Shown here: positions 17,261 through 25,170 of the stretch, one piece after another | How the letters are laid out: each line of letters begins with the position of its first letter | How positions within the stretch are numbered: the first letter of the stretch is position 1 | Assembly (NCBI GenBank): GCA_021202845.1 | Contig: JAJQCF010000002.1 | Location: 1-64,000 of the forward strand | From: Oscillospiraceae bacterium | Lineage (GTDB): Bacteria; Bacillota; Clostridia; Oscillospirales; Oscillospiraceae | Direction of reading: 5' to 3' | DNA length: 64,000 bases | Position numbers and translations under genes: made by a program | Notes under the pieces: model-generated | Database searches by the model: none | Told to the model about the DNA's origin: nothing | Seen by the model: only the letters and a program-made list of their open reading frames with translations

Positions 17261-17536
17261 GTGAAGCAATGCATGGACGCGGAAAACCTGCACCGCAGAC
17301 TGAAAAAAATTATCGGGCAGGTACAGGCCATAGACCGCATGGTCGATGAGGATGTCCCCTGCGAGGACATTTTATCGCAGATTAACGCCGCCAAGTCCGC
17401 GCTGCACGGCTGCGGCAAGGTGGTTTTGGAGGGACATATAAAACACTGCGTCCGCGACGGCATAGAGCACGGCGACGCGGACAAGACCATTGCGGACTTC
17501 ACCAAGGCCGTGGAGAGATTTGCCAACATGGGTTAA
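17261..17536 (+). CDS. CsoR/RcnR (DUF156) family metal-sensing repressor
   Basis: 91 residues, all-helical CsoR-family repressor with a GTG start after GACAGGAGAAG. The metal ligands line up as Cys34 (PCEDIL), His59 and Cys63 (EGHIKHC), the Cys-His-Cys set of copper-sensing CsoR. It has its own promoter and terminator and lies just before a P1B-ATPase gene whose promoter contains repeated TACCCCTAT boxes. I infer that it represses that ATPase and is released by a thiophilic metal, most likely Cu(I). Confidence 0.9.
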   Translation: MKQCMDAENLHRRLKKIIGQVQAIDRMVDEDVPCEDILSQINAAKSALHGCGKVVLEGHIKHCVRDGIEHGDADKTIADFTKAVERFANMG

Positions 17537-17559
17537 GCTGCACACAGCAGCGTCAGAAG

Positions 17560-17590
17560 GACAGCCGATTTTCGGCTGTCTTTTGTTTTT
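17560..17590 (+). terminator. Terminator of the CsoR gene
   Basis: GACAGCCG (17560-17567) pairs with CGGCTGTC (17573-17580), followed by TTTTGTTTTT. Confidence 0.88.
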
Positions 17591-17594
17591 CTTC

Positions 17595-17639
17595 TTGACA
17601 ACCGATACCCCTATGTGTATATTATACATGTACCCCTAT
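17595..17639 (+). promoter_or_regulatory. Promoter and CsoR-type operator of the metal ATPase
   Basis: TTGACA (17595-17600), 17 bp, TATATT (17618-17623). Two copies of TACCCCTAT (17606-17614 and 17631-17639), 25 bp apart, lie in the spacer and just after the -10. GC tracts flanked by TA are typical of CsoR operators, so the upstream repressor is the likely ligand. Confidence 0.7.
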
Positions 17640-17667
17640 CAGTATAATAAACGCACGGAGGCGGATT

Positions 17668-19551
17668 ATGAAGAAAATTATTGCCGGACTGGAACATCTG
17701 CTTGCTCTTGGCGGCACGAAAAAGGACATAGTGCTGCTCGCGGTTTCCGGCGCGGCACTGCTCGTCAGTCTTTCGGCGTGGGAGCCGTTCCCCTTTGACG
17801 CGGCGTGGGTGGCGATTATTCTCTGCGGCGTCCCCATTATTTTGGAGGCTGTCATCGGCTTGGTCACCGCCTTCGACATTAAGGCCGACATTTTAGTGTC
17901 GCTGGCGCTTGTCGCCTCCGTCTGCATAGGCGAGAACTTTGCCGCGGGAGAGGTCGCCGTTATCATGCAGCTGGGCGCGCTGCTGGAGGATTTGACTGTC
18001 GCGCGGGCGCGGGCGGGCATAGAGCGCCTTGTACACCTGACGCCGCAGACGGCCAGAGTTATACGGGACGACGAGGAGGCCATTATTCCCGCGGAGCAGG
18101 TGACGGTCGGCGCGCTCCTGCGCGTTTTGCCCGGCGAGACGGTGCCGGTGGACGGCGTTATCGTTGCGGGACAGACCTCCGTGAATCAGGCGGTTATGAC
18201 CGGAGAGTCTCTGCCCGTGGACAAGTCGGAGGGCGATGAGGTTTCCAGCGGAACGGTGAACCAGTTCGGAGCCTTTGAAATGCGTGCCTGCCGTGTGGGC
18301 GAGGACAGCTCGCTCCAGCGCATGATTCGCTTGGTGCAGTCGGCGGACGCGGGCAAGGCGAAAATTGTCGGTATCGCCGACCGCTGGGCGACGTGGATTG
18401 TGGTTACCGCGCTGACCGCCGCCGCCGCGACGTGGCTCATCTCCGGCGAAATAATCCGCGCCGTGACTATATTGGTGGTTTTCTGCCCCTGCGCCTTGGT
18501 GCTGGCGACGCCGACGGCGATTATGGCGGCAATCGGCAACGCCACGAAGCACGGCTTTCTCGTCAAGGAGGGCGACGCGCTGGAACGGCTGGCGAAGGTG
18601 ACGAAAATAACATTCGACAAAACCGGCACGCTGACCCGCGGCGCGCCCAAGGTGACGGCGGTGCTGCCTTCTCTGCCGAGCGTGTCCGCGGAGGAGCTGT
18701 ACAGCCTTTGCGCCGCCGCGGAGCAGCTCTCGGAGCACCCGCTGGGCAAGGCGGTTGTCGGCTCTTATAAAAGCGAAACGGGTGCTTCGCTGCCGCCGAG
18801 CGATAATTTTAAAATGTTCCCCGGCCGCGGCGTCAGCGCCGATGTGAACGGAAAGCGTATTTTGGCGGTCAGCCGCGAAATGATGACAGAGCGCGGGATT
18901 GATATTTCCCGCGAGACGGCCGAAGCGGCGGAAAAATGCTTATCTCAGGGCTGCACGGTAGTTTACGTCGCGGCGGACGGAGCGCTTGCGGGCTGTCTCG
19001 CGCTGGCGGACGCCGTGCGTGAGGAGAGCGCCGACATGATTGCCGCGCTGAAGTCGCTGAAGGTGCAGCCCGTCCTGCTCACGGGCGACAACGAGCGCGC
19101 GGCTGCGGCGGTTGCCGAGCGGCTGGGGATTGAGGCGGTTCACGCCGATTGTCTGCCGGAGGATAAGCTGAAACATATTGCCTCTTATCAGGAGCAGGGC
19201 GAGGCGGTTTGTATGATTGGCGACGGCGTGAACGACGCTCCGGCGCTGAAAAGTGCGGCGGTGGGCATTGCAATGGGCGGCGCGGGCAGCGACATCGCGG
19301 TGGACGCGGCGGACATCGCGCTGGTGGACGACAACGTAAAGGAGCTGCCGCACCTGCTTGCTCTTTCGCGGCGAATGTTGTCCGCCATTAAGCTGAACAT
19401 GACGTTTTCCATGACGCTGAACTTTATCGCCATAATCCTCGCCATAATCGGCGCGCTCAGCCCCGTAGTCGGCGCTCTCGTACACAACGCCGGTTCCGTT
19501 CTGGTGATAATCAACTCCGCGGCGCTGCTGAAATGGAAGCGGAAGCGGTGA
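17668..19551 (+). CDS. P1B-type heavy-metal-translocating ATPase
   Basis: 627 residues. P-type hallmarks: actuator TGES (MTGESLPVDK), phosphorylation loop DKTGT with Asp317, HP motif SEHPLG, and GDGVNDAPAL. The membrane metal site is CPC (273-275, FCPCALVLATPTA). No N-terminal heavy-metal-associated domain is present. The last transmembrane motif reads HNAGSVLVIINS: Asn replaces the Asp of the zinc/cadmium HDGS motif, and the copper-type MxxSS is absent, so metal specificity is uncertain. Expected role is metal efflux across the cytoplasmic membrane, probably under the CsoR-type repressor upstream. Confidence 0.92.
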   Translation: MKKIIAGLEHLLALGGTKKDIVLLAVSGAALLVSLSAWEPFPFDAAWVAIILCGVPIILEAVIGLVTAFDIKADILVSLALVASVCIGENFAAGEVAVIMQLGALLEDLTVARARAGIERLVHLTPQTARVIRDDEEAIIPAEQVTVGALLRVLPGETVPVDGVIVAGQTSVNQAVMTGESLPVDKSEGDEVSSGTVNQFGAFEMRACRVGEDSSLQRMIRLVQSADAGKAKIVGIADRWATWIVVTALTAAAATWLISGEIIRAVTILVVFCPCALVLATPTAIMAAIGNATKHGFLVKEGDALERLAKVTKITFDKTGTLTRGAPKVTAVLPSLPSVSAEELYSLCAAAEQLSEHPLGKAVVGSYKSETGASLPPSDNFKMFPGRGVSADVNGKRILAVSREMMTERGIDISRETAEAAEKCLSQGCTVVYVAADGALAGCLALADAVREESADMIAALKSLKVQPVLLTGDNERAAAAVAERLGIEAVHADCLPEDKLKHIASYQEQGEAVCMIGDGVNDAPALKSAAVGIAMGGAGSDIAVDAADIALVDDNVKELPHLLALSRRMLSAIKLNMTFSMTLNFIAIILAIIGALSPVVGALVHNAGSVLVIINSAALLKWKRKR

Positions 19552-19566
19552 GGCGTTAAAAAATAT

Positions 19567-19599
19567 AAGAGGCAGCCGAGTGTGGGCTGCCTCTTATTA
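19567..19599. terminator. Bidirectional terminator between metal ATPase and DUF308 gene
   Basis: AAGAGGCAGCC (19567-19577) pairs with GGCTGCCTCTT (19585-19595). A T-rich run follows in both directions, serving the two convergent genes. Confidence 0.85.
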
Positions 19600-19613
19600 A
19601 CATATCTCCGCGT

Positions 19614-20171
19614 TCAGTCTGCCGCAGGCTCGGCCTTTTTCCTGCTTCTGAAAAATATTGTTATAATGTCAAGTACGGCCTCGATGATGAGCGTTACGGC
19701 GGTGTAGACCCACAAAAATGCTGTGGACTCCAGCGGGTGCGTGAATATTATGACCGCGCCTAAAATTGACACGGCGGCGCTGATGAGCGCTAAGAACCAC
19801 TGGCGCTTTTTCAGCCGCAGCAAATCTATCATCCATTGCAGCTTTTCAAAGCCCATTGCCAGCAGCACAACGCCGTACAGCAGCGTCAGCACGGGGAACG
19901 TGGCTATGAACCAGCTCGAGCGCAGTATGCAGAAAAGTCCGCCGGCTATTTCTATAAGCCCGAGCGCAAGGCTGTGGTCGCGCACCGCGTCCTCGGCGGA
20001 AATGCGGAAGTGGGAGATGACGCTGATAATGCCGTTCACCACCAAGACTATGCCGAATACGATGATGACGCCCGAGGTGTAGCCTATGGGGTTTATCAGC
20101 AGCAAAACGCCGACAACGATTTCACACAGGCAAATTAGCAGGTTGCTGAGGTTGTTTTTGAGTTTTTTCAT
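19614..20171 (-). CDS. DUF308 (HdeD-like) membrane protein
   Basis: 185 residues with about six membrane helices, such as LLICLCEIVVGVLLLINPIG, GVIIVFGIVLVVNGIISVI and AFLWVYTAVTLIIEAVLDII. The NPIG and the paired-helix repeat are typical of HdeD/DUF308 proteins, linked in enterobacteria to acid resistance. Both termini are basic and probably cytoplasmic. It is transcribed divergently from a TetR regulator, and the inverted boxes around its promoter suggest that regulator controls it. Confidence 0.85.
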   Translation of the reverse strand: MKKLKNNLSNLLICLCEIVVGVLLLINPIGYTSGVIIVFGIVLVVNGIISVISHFRISAEDAVRDHSLALGLIEIAGGLFCILRSSWFIATFPVLTLLYGVVLLAMGFEKLQWMIDLLRLKKRQWFLALISAAVSILGAVIIFTHPLESTAFLWVYTAVTLIIEAVLDIITIFFRSRKKAEPAAD

Positions 20172-20272
20172 TTTGGCTGCCGCCTTCCTTGTTTTCCGCA
20201 GCTTATAGCTCGGCGGAAATATTTTTCGCAGAGGGTTGACTTTTGTTTTCTTTGGTGATACCCTTGTATCAG

Positions 20273-20333
20273 TGAAACAAATGTCTCTGCAAGCATAATA
20301 GCATTGTTCCGCAGGAATTGCAATACTGTTTCA
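20273..20333. promoter_or_regulatory. DUF308 promoter flanked by inverted TGAAACA/TGTTTCA boxes
   Basis: On the minus strand TTGCAA (20318-20323) and TATTAT (20295-20300) are 17 bp apart. TGAAACA (20273-20279) and its inverse TGTTTCA (20327-20333) flank the promoter. These could be half-sites for the divergent TetR protein; the promoter is clear, the operator is a guess. Confidence 0.55.
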
Positions 20334-20396
20334 GCGAAAATAGACAGTTTTAGCTGAAAATGTGTCATCACGGCAAATCCAAAGGAGATGAAGCAT

Positions 20397-20978
20397 ATGT
20401 CGAACGAACAATCCGAGCTGGAAAAGCGCCAAATTCACCGCCCGTCGAGCGAGGAGGCAAAGCGCATTTCGCGTGAGTGCCTGCAAATCGCCATGCTCCA
20501 GCTTTTGAGCGAAAAGGATTTGAACAAAATTTCTATCACCGAGCTTGTGCAGCGCGCAGGGGTTTCCCGAGCGACGTTTTACAGGAACTATAACACTAAG
20601 GACGAGCTGTTGCTGGATATTTCCAACGACGCGCGGCGGGTCGTGACCTCACTTTTGCAGGTTCACGGGACGCGCGAGGAAATATACAGCCAGTGCCTGC
20701 GCTCATTCAAGCTGATGAAGAAAAACGAAAAAAATGTACGCAATATTTTTAACGCCAGAATTACGTTTTCCGCCGCGCTCTCGCTGCACGAGCGCACGGA
20801 AAAGCCGGAGTACGCCGACGCCAAGCGGCGTTACCTGAGCCTCGCGTTTGAGGGCGCAATGCTGTTCATCGTCAAAGAGTGGGTCACGGAGGGTATGCGG
20901 CAAAGCCCCGAGGAAATGGCGGAGATATGCACGCAGATACTCTCCGAGAGCGCAGCGCAGACGCTTTTCGGCGGCTGA
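20397..20978 (+). CDS. TetR/AcrR family transcriptional regulator
   Basis: 193 residues. The N-terminal helix-turn-helix reads LLSEKDLNKISITELVQRAGVSRATFYRNYNTKDELL, the classic TetR DNA-binding region. The C-terminal ligand/dimer domain resembles the TetR_C_33-like group and ends in ILSESAAQTLFGG. ATG 20397 lies nine bases after AAGGAG; the ATG at 20388 abuts it and is unlikely. Its divergent position suggests local control of the DUF308 membrane protein and itself. Inducer unknown. Confidence 0.88.
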   Translation: MSNEQSELEKRQIHRPSSEEAKRISRECLQIAMLQLLSEKDLNKISITELVQRAGVSRATFYRNYNTKDELLLDISNDARRVVTSLLQVHGTREEIYSQCLRSFKLMKKNEKNVRNIFNARITFSAALSLHERTEKPEYADAKRRYLSLAFEGAMLFIVKEWVTEGMRQSPEEMAEICTQILSESAAQTLFGG

Positions 20979-20985
20979 TGAAGAA

Positions 20986-21020
20986 AACGCCCCGCCCTGC
21001 GAAGGTGCAGAGCGGGGGAG
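20986..21020 (-). terminator. Terminator of the DUF2798 gene
   Basis: CCCCGCCCTGC pairs with GCAGAGCGGGG around a short loop; on the minus strand the stem is followed by CGTTTTCTTC. The stem is strong, the T tract imperfect. Confidence 0.6.
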
Positions 21021-21039
21021 GGACTTTCCCTGCGGCGGA

Positions 21040-21573
21040 TTAAGCGTTATGCAGCTGCTGCTTTTCCTTGCCGCGCTCGCGGAAGATGAGCGAGAACAGC
21101 TTGTGCGTCAGCGGCGCGGCGGCGAACATATTCCAGCACAGCGCCATGGGGAAGTTCTTCAGCACCGTGCCGACCCAAATGGCGGGCAGCTCGTAAATCG
21201 GACTGCCGGCCAGTATGAGGTTGAACAGTATGGACGCCGCCAAGCTCATGGCGGGGCACATGACCGCAACCGTGCCCGCCTGCCGCATTATCTGGCAGAA
21301 GTACGGGTTATCCTTCCGCGGGTCGCAGTGCTTGGCCATGAACCTTGCGCCGCACTTGTTGCCAAAGAGGTTGGAAAAGGCAAAGACGATGACGCCCATG
21401 TAAAGCCCCTCTAAAATCGCGGCGGGGAACACCGCATTCGTCATGTTGCTTAGCCCGCCGGCCATAGTGTTGTAGCCGCACTTGATGGCGACGTTGTAGA
21501 TTTCCATGCCGAAGGCCATTGCGTAGGACATTATAATGCCGAATATAACACCTTGAAATTTTGTTTTAGGCAT
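21040..21573 (-). CDS. DUF2798 family membrane protein
   Basis: 177 residues with four membrane helices arranged as two similar halves (GVIFGIIMSYAMAFGMEIYN and VAVMCPAMSLAASILFNLIL). FPAAILEGLYMGVIVFAFS and WVGTVLKNFPMALCWNMFAA form the second helix of each half, so this looks like a tandem DUF2798 duplication. Function is unknown. ATG follows GAGGTGCTTT. The hairpin beginning 26 bp upstream belongs to the previous gene's end. Confidence 0.8.
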   Translation of the reverse strand: MPKTKFQGVIFGIIMSYAMAFGMEIYNVAIKCGYNTMAGGLSNMTNAVFPAAILEGLYMGVIVFAFSNLFGNKCGARFMAKHCDPRKDNPYFCQIMRQAGTVAVMCPAMSLAASILFNLILAGSPIYELPAIWVGTVLKNFPMALCWNMFAAAPLTHKLFSLIFRERGKEKQQLHNA

Positions 21574-21598
21574 AAAGCACCTCTGAAAAGAATTTCGT

Positions 21599-21658
21599 GA
21601 AAAAAAGCAAAGCGTATATTATCCCAAATAAAGGGGATAAATGCGCTTTGCTTTTTTC
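21599..21658. terminator. Long hairpin terminator after the PQQ-propeller gene
   Basis: AAAAAAGCAAAGCG at 21600 onward pairs with CGCTTTGCTTTTTT ending at 21657; the inner part adds TTATCCC/GGGGATAA. It has A/T runs on both sides, so it can act in either direction. For the minus-strand propeller gene it lies about 90 bp after the stop. Confidence 0.75.
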
Positions 21659-21746
21659 GGCGGTATGTGCCGCCCGCTACACGATATTGCTAATTTATCA
21701 CATCTTAACGCGAAAGTCAAGCCGAAAATTGCGCGTTTCGCGGCGG

Positions 21747-23516
21747 CTATTTCAGCTCGATGCCCCAAATTTTGCACTGGCGTATGCCGATGACGATGTG
21801 GTTTTCGTAGACGGCGGGGCTGGCCTCCGCGCCGCCCTGTATGTTGCAGGTGCTCAGCACCTCGCCCGTGTGACCGTCCAGCATGAACATCGTATTGCCG
21901 TATGAGCAGTAAATGACAACTCCCGTGCCGTCAGAGTTGTAGACGCAGACGGGGCTTGACCAAGTGTAAACGGAGTTTTCATGCTCCCAGACGACCTCGC
22001 CGGTGGACTTTTCAAGGCAGACCAGCACGCCGCTCTCCGCCGTAGGTGTGCGGGCGACAGTAACGTAGATGTAGTCGTCCAAGTCATTGCAGCCGACGGC
22101 CGCGGTGGACTGTACGCCGCCGGATATGCCTTCAACGGAGTGGCAGGTGTATTCCGTCTGCCAGACTATTTCGCCGTTTTCCGCGTCAATCTTGAAGATA
22201 GGCACCTCGGCGGTTGTCCAGCTCCGCCAGCCTAAATGGAAGGAGGTGCTGACATATATATATGGGTGCCCGTCCTCAATGGACAGCACGGGGCTGCCGT
22301 TGGAGTCGTCCAAAATGTCCTGCACCCAGACGGCCTTTAGCGTGTTCAGGTTCAGGCAGATGAGGTTGCCGCCGTTGTCGCACATGATAATATGCCCGCG
22401 GAATATGACCGCCGAGTCCTCCATGCCGACCCAGTAGGAGCTGTAGTTCGTGCGTGTGCCGTTATAGCGCCACTTGACGACGTTGTCGGGGTCAATGGAG
22501 AGAGTACCGGCGCCCTCGTCGTATTCGGTGTTGAGGTGGATTATATAGAGTATGCCGTTTTCACCCGGGTAGATGAGCTGGTCGGTCTCCGCGTCCACGA
22601 GCGCGGAGGAGTCAAAGTAGCTCAGCGAGCCGCGCAGGGAGAAGCTGTCGTTGTTGCCGAAGGTGTACATGACGCTGCCGTCTATGAGGCTGATGACAAA
22701 AACTCTGGAGGTGCCGAGAGCGCTGTCGTAGCCCGAGCCGAGGTAGAGAATCGGGTAGCCGCGCGGGTCGAGCGCGCCGGAGCCCTTGAAGGTATAGCCG
22801 ATGTTCAGGCTGTCGCGCGTCTTTTCGCCGGTCTCTAAATCAAGGAAATAGATATACCCGTCCATGCAGGCGTATATGACCTCCACCAAGTCGTCGTCTT
22901 CCTTGGCCCAGTCGTACATATTCATGTTGGCCTTCGTCTCCGCCGGCCACTTCACAATGAGGGGCTGACCCGTCCAGCCGCTGCCCGTCCACGTCTCGCC
23001 GCTGTAGCTCAGCGAGGAGGTGGGGACGTACCAAGATGAGCCGAACTCGTACTCCGTCATCTCCGCATAGCCATAGCTGGCGCTGTCGCGGAAGTTGTTG
23101 CCGCGGAAGGTGATGATGCCCTCCACGTCGGTGTAGTCTTCGGGAAGAGAAAAGTCAATTTCCGCATACGGCTCGTATGTCTCGTCCTCGCCCAGCGTGA
23201 CGCCGTTGACCTGCACGGCAACGTCCTTGATGTAGTTTTCGGGGTTTGTCTCCTCCGTGCAGTAGGGCTCGAAGTCCATAAGCGGCTCCGGCGTAGGCTC
23301 GGGGGTCGGCTCCGGCGTAGGCTCTGCCGTGGGCTGGGGAGCAGGCGTTGCTTCCACATATAAGTCCTCCGCGGGCGCTGTGTCCTCCGCGGGGACGACG
23401 GTTTTCAGTTTGTACAGAACAAATATCAGCACGGCAACGAGTATTGCAAGAATAACGGCCTGCACCGCGGTGGCAGCGCCGCTCCTCTTTGCCCTTGCTC
23501 CGTTATTTTTAGCCAA
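21747..23516 (-). CDS. Membrane-anchored PQQ-like beta-propeller protein
   Basis: 589 residues. It has one N-terminal membrane helix (VQAVILAILVAVLIFVLYKL), a PTPEPTPEP spacer, then an extracellular beta-propeller of PQQ/BamB-like blades, for example YIYFLDLETGEKT, GNLICLNLNTLKAVW, FKIDAENGEIVWQTEY, GVLVCLEKSTGEVVWEHE and TMFMLDGHTGEVLSTCNI. Clostridial relatives are thought to be cell-surface scaffolding or sensing proteins; no enzyme site is evident. I prefer the TTG at 23516, eight bases after GAGGTG; an in-frame TTG at 23561 has no ribosome site. Confidence 0.85.
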   Translation of the reverse strand: MAKNNGARAKRSGAATAVQAVILAILVAVLIFVLYKLKTVVPAEDTAPAEDLYVEATPAPQPTAEPTPEPTPEPTPEPLMDFEPYCTEETNPENYIKDVAVQVNGVTLGEDETYEPYAEIDFSLPEDYTDVEGIITFRGNNFRDSASYGYAEMTEYEFGSSWYVPTSSLSYSGETWTGSGWTGQPLIVKWPAETKANMNMYDWAKEDDDLVEVIYACMDGYIYFLDLETGEKTRDSLNIGYTFKGSGALDPRGYPILYLGSGYDSALGTSRVFVISLIDGSVMYTFGNNDSFSLRGSLSYFDSSALVDAETDQLIYPGENGILYIIHLNTEYDEGAGTLSIDPDNVVKWRYNGTRTNYSSYWVGMEDSAVIFRGHIIMCDNGGNLICLNLNTLKAVWVQDILDDSNGSPVLSIEDGHPYIYVSTSFHLGWRSWTTAEVPIFKIDAENGEIVWQTEYTCHSVEGISGGVQSTAAVGCNDLDDYIYVTVARTPTAESGVLVCLEKSTGEVVWEHENSVYTWSSPVCVYNSDGTGVVIYCSYGNTMFMLDGHTGEVLSTCNIQGGAEASPAVYENHIVIGIRQCKIWGIELK

Positions 23517-23700
23517 AGCGTCCTCACCTCTTTGACAGGGAAGCTCCGTTTCCCGCCGCAATTACCGCTCCGCTTCCCTTTTGTTTCACAATCCGACTGA
23601 TTATATCAAATTGCGCCGGAAAATGCAATGTTTCCGACGCTGATTTGACAAGAAATTTTCGTGAAGTTGAAGCGCTTATTTTGCGCGCCGCGCATTACCG

Positions 23701-24546
23701 TTACTCCTTGACGTGTATGTGGTTGTTTATATGCTCCATGCAGTAGCAGTGGTAGCCGCTGCAGCGTGAGCAGTAGCGGAACTCCAAGTCGGGGTAGTCC
23801 GTGTCCGTCTTGCCGCAGACCTCGCACTTGCGGTTGTAGCTGCGGGAGGCTCGGTCGTGCTCGATTTTATGCACTTCGGACTTGAAGCGGGCGGAGTTTT
23901 TGCGCTGCTTGGTGCGTTCCGCGCCGAAGAGGTCGAACAGCCAGCTGCCGCAGAACAGGAAGTAGTTCACGAGCGCCACCAGCGGCAGCAGGTTCATGGG
24001 CAGCGAGCCTGTGAACACCTCCAGCGCGAACAGCGCCGCGTCCAGATAGGCCAGCCACTTGATTTTTATGGGGATGAAGAAGAACAGCAGCACCCTCGTG
24101 TCGGGGTAGAGCGTGGCAAAGGCAAAAAACATGCTAAGATTGATGTACTGCGAGGTTATGCTGTAGCTTATGCCGGTGAGGAAAAAGACAATGAAGCCGA
24201 AAACAACGGTGAACAGCATACCCGAAAGATAATAAATAGTGAACTGCCCGCTGCCCCACTCCTTTTCCAGCGAGGAGCCGATGAAGTAGTAGAAGTACAG
24301 CCATATGAGCAGCCAAATGCCGCTGCTCGTGGGTACCAGCACAAACGTCACCAGCCGCCACACCTGACCGTGCAGAATATAATACGGCGAAAACGTCAGA
24401 TAGCTCAAAAACAGCCCGCTGGTGTCCATCATGGAAAAAATCCACACAAGAGCGCTGCCTATGACGATGTACAGCATTAAATTCGGCACGCCGAAGCGCG
24501 GGTGCCTATAGCAAAAACTATCGACTTTGTTTATAAAACTCCGCAT
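23701..24546 (-). CDS. Rhomboid-like membrane protein with C-terminal zinc ribbon, probably inactive
   Basis: 281 residues, six membrane helices. Rhomboid scaffold motifs are present: HGQVWRLVTFVLVP (the WR loop) and FIGSSLEKEWGSGQFTIYYLSG. The catalytic GxSG is replaced by NLSM (YINLSMFFAFA), and no histidine occurs in the last core helices (LPLVALVNYFLFCGSW), so the Ser-His dyad seems lost. The soluble tail (about 235-281) carries CEVCGKTD and YCSRCSGYHCYCMEH, a treble-clef or zinc-ribbon. I infer a membrane pseudoprotease binding a partner. ATG follows AAGGGTGATAGAAA. Confidence 0.85.
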   Translation of the reverse strand: MRSFINKVDSFCYRHPRFGVPNLMLYIVIGSALVWIFSMMDTSGLFLSYLTFSPYYILHGQVWRLVTFVLVPTSSGIWLLIWLYFYYFIGSSLEKEWGSGQFTIYYLSGMLFTVVFGFIVFFLTGISYSITSQYINLSMFFAFATLYPDTRVLLFFFIPIKIKWLAYLDAALFALEVFTGSLPMNLLPLVALVNYFLFCGSWLFDLFGAERTKQRKNSARFKSEVHKIEHDRASRSYNRKCEVCGKTDTDYPDLEFRYCSRCSGYHCYCMEHINNHIHVKE

Positions 24547-24635
24547 TTTCTATCACCCTTCACAGCGAACTTATGCAATGATACCCCGTTTTGCGCGCAA
24601 AATCCAGATATAAATTGTAAACATAACAGAGATAA

Positions 24636-24677
24636 ATAAAAAATCAGCCTCTCTCGTGCTTGAGAAAGGCTGATTTT
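24636..24677 (-). terminator. Terminator of rplS
   Basis: AAATCAGCCT (24641-24650) pairs with AGGCTGATTT (24667-24676); on the minus strand it is followed by TTTTTATTTATC. Confidence 0.9.
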
Positions 24678-24687
24678 GCGAGACTTT

Positions 24688-25032
24688 TTACAGGCGCTCC
24701 TTGACCTTGGCGGCCTTGCCCACGCGGTCGCGCAGGTAGTAGAGCTTTGCTCTGCGAACCTTGCCGCGGCGGATTGTCTCAATGGAGACTATGGACGGGG
24801 AGTGCAGGGGAAATACCTTTTCGCAGCCGACGTTGTAGGAAATGCGGCGAACGGTGATTGTCTCGTTGATTCCGCCGTGCTTCTTGGCGATAACAATGCC
24901 CTCAAAGGCTTGGTTGCGCTCGCGGTTGCCCTCTTTTACGCGGACAGTAACGCGGACAGTGTCGCCAACGTTGGCGGTGGGGACTTCCTCCTTCATGTAC
25001 TGGGAGTTCAGTATGCTGATTAAATCTGCCAT
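24688..25032 (-). CDS. rplS: 50S ribosomal protein L19
   Basis: 114 residues, full length. Typical L19 parts are [54 protein letters not shown] (seen across residues 20-75) and the end [20 protein letters not shown]. It sits at the 30S-50S interface. It has its own promoter, structured leader and terminator, so it is monocistronic here, separate from the usual rimM-trmD neighbours. Confidence 0.97.
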   Translation of the reverse strand: MADLISILNSQYMKEEVPTANVGDTVRVTVRVKEGNRERNQAFEGIVIAKKHGGINETITVRRISYNVGCEKVFPLHSPSIVSIETIRRGKVRRAKLYYLRDRVGKAAKVKERL

Positions 25033-25054
25033 GCTAAAAATTCCTTCCTTTTAT

Positions 25055-25104
25055 AGACGTTCGTAGCAGCGGCAGAGCCTTCTCTGCTTGCCAGAGGACC
25101 GTCT
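25055..25104 (-). ncRNA. Structured leader of rplS, L19-leader type
   Basis: In the 5' untranslated region AGACG pairs with CGTCT (outer stem, 25100-25104 with 25055-25059) and CTCTG with CAGAG (inner hairpin), with GGCTCTGCC between. A compact structure in front of rplS in a Firmicute suggests an L19 autoregulatory leader; I have not matched it to the Rfam model. Confidence 0.5.
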
Positions 25105-25134
25105 TATCATAAGCGCCCAACAACAGGCCGAAAT

Positions 25135-25163
25135 ATAATACCACAGTTTTTGCCCTTTTGCAA
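25135..25163 (-). promoter_or_regulatory. Promoter of rplS
   Basis: Minus strand TTGCAA (25158-25163), 17 bp, TATTAT (25135-25140), ending just before the stop codon of the upstream gene. Confidence 0.78.
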
Positions 25164-25170
25164 GTGTTTT

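Noticed and set aside
21597-21905. A plus-strand frame of about 100 codons starting in the hairpin at 21599
   Set aside because: It starts inside a terminator and runs antisense to the propeller gene.
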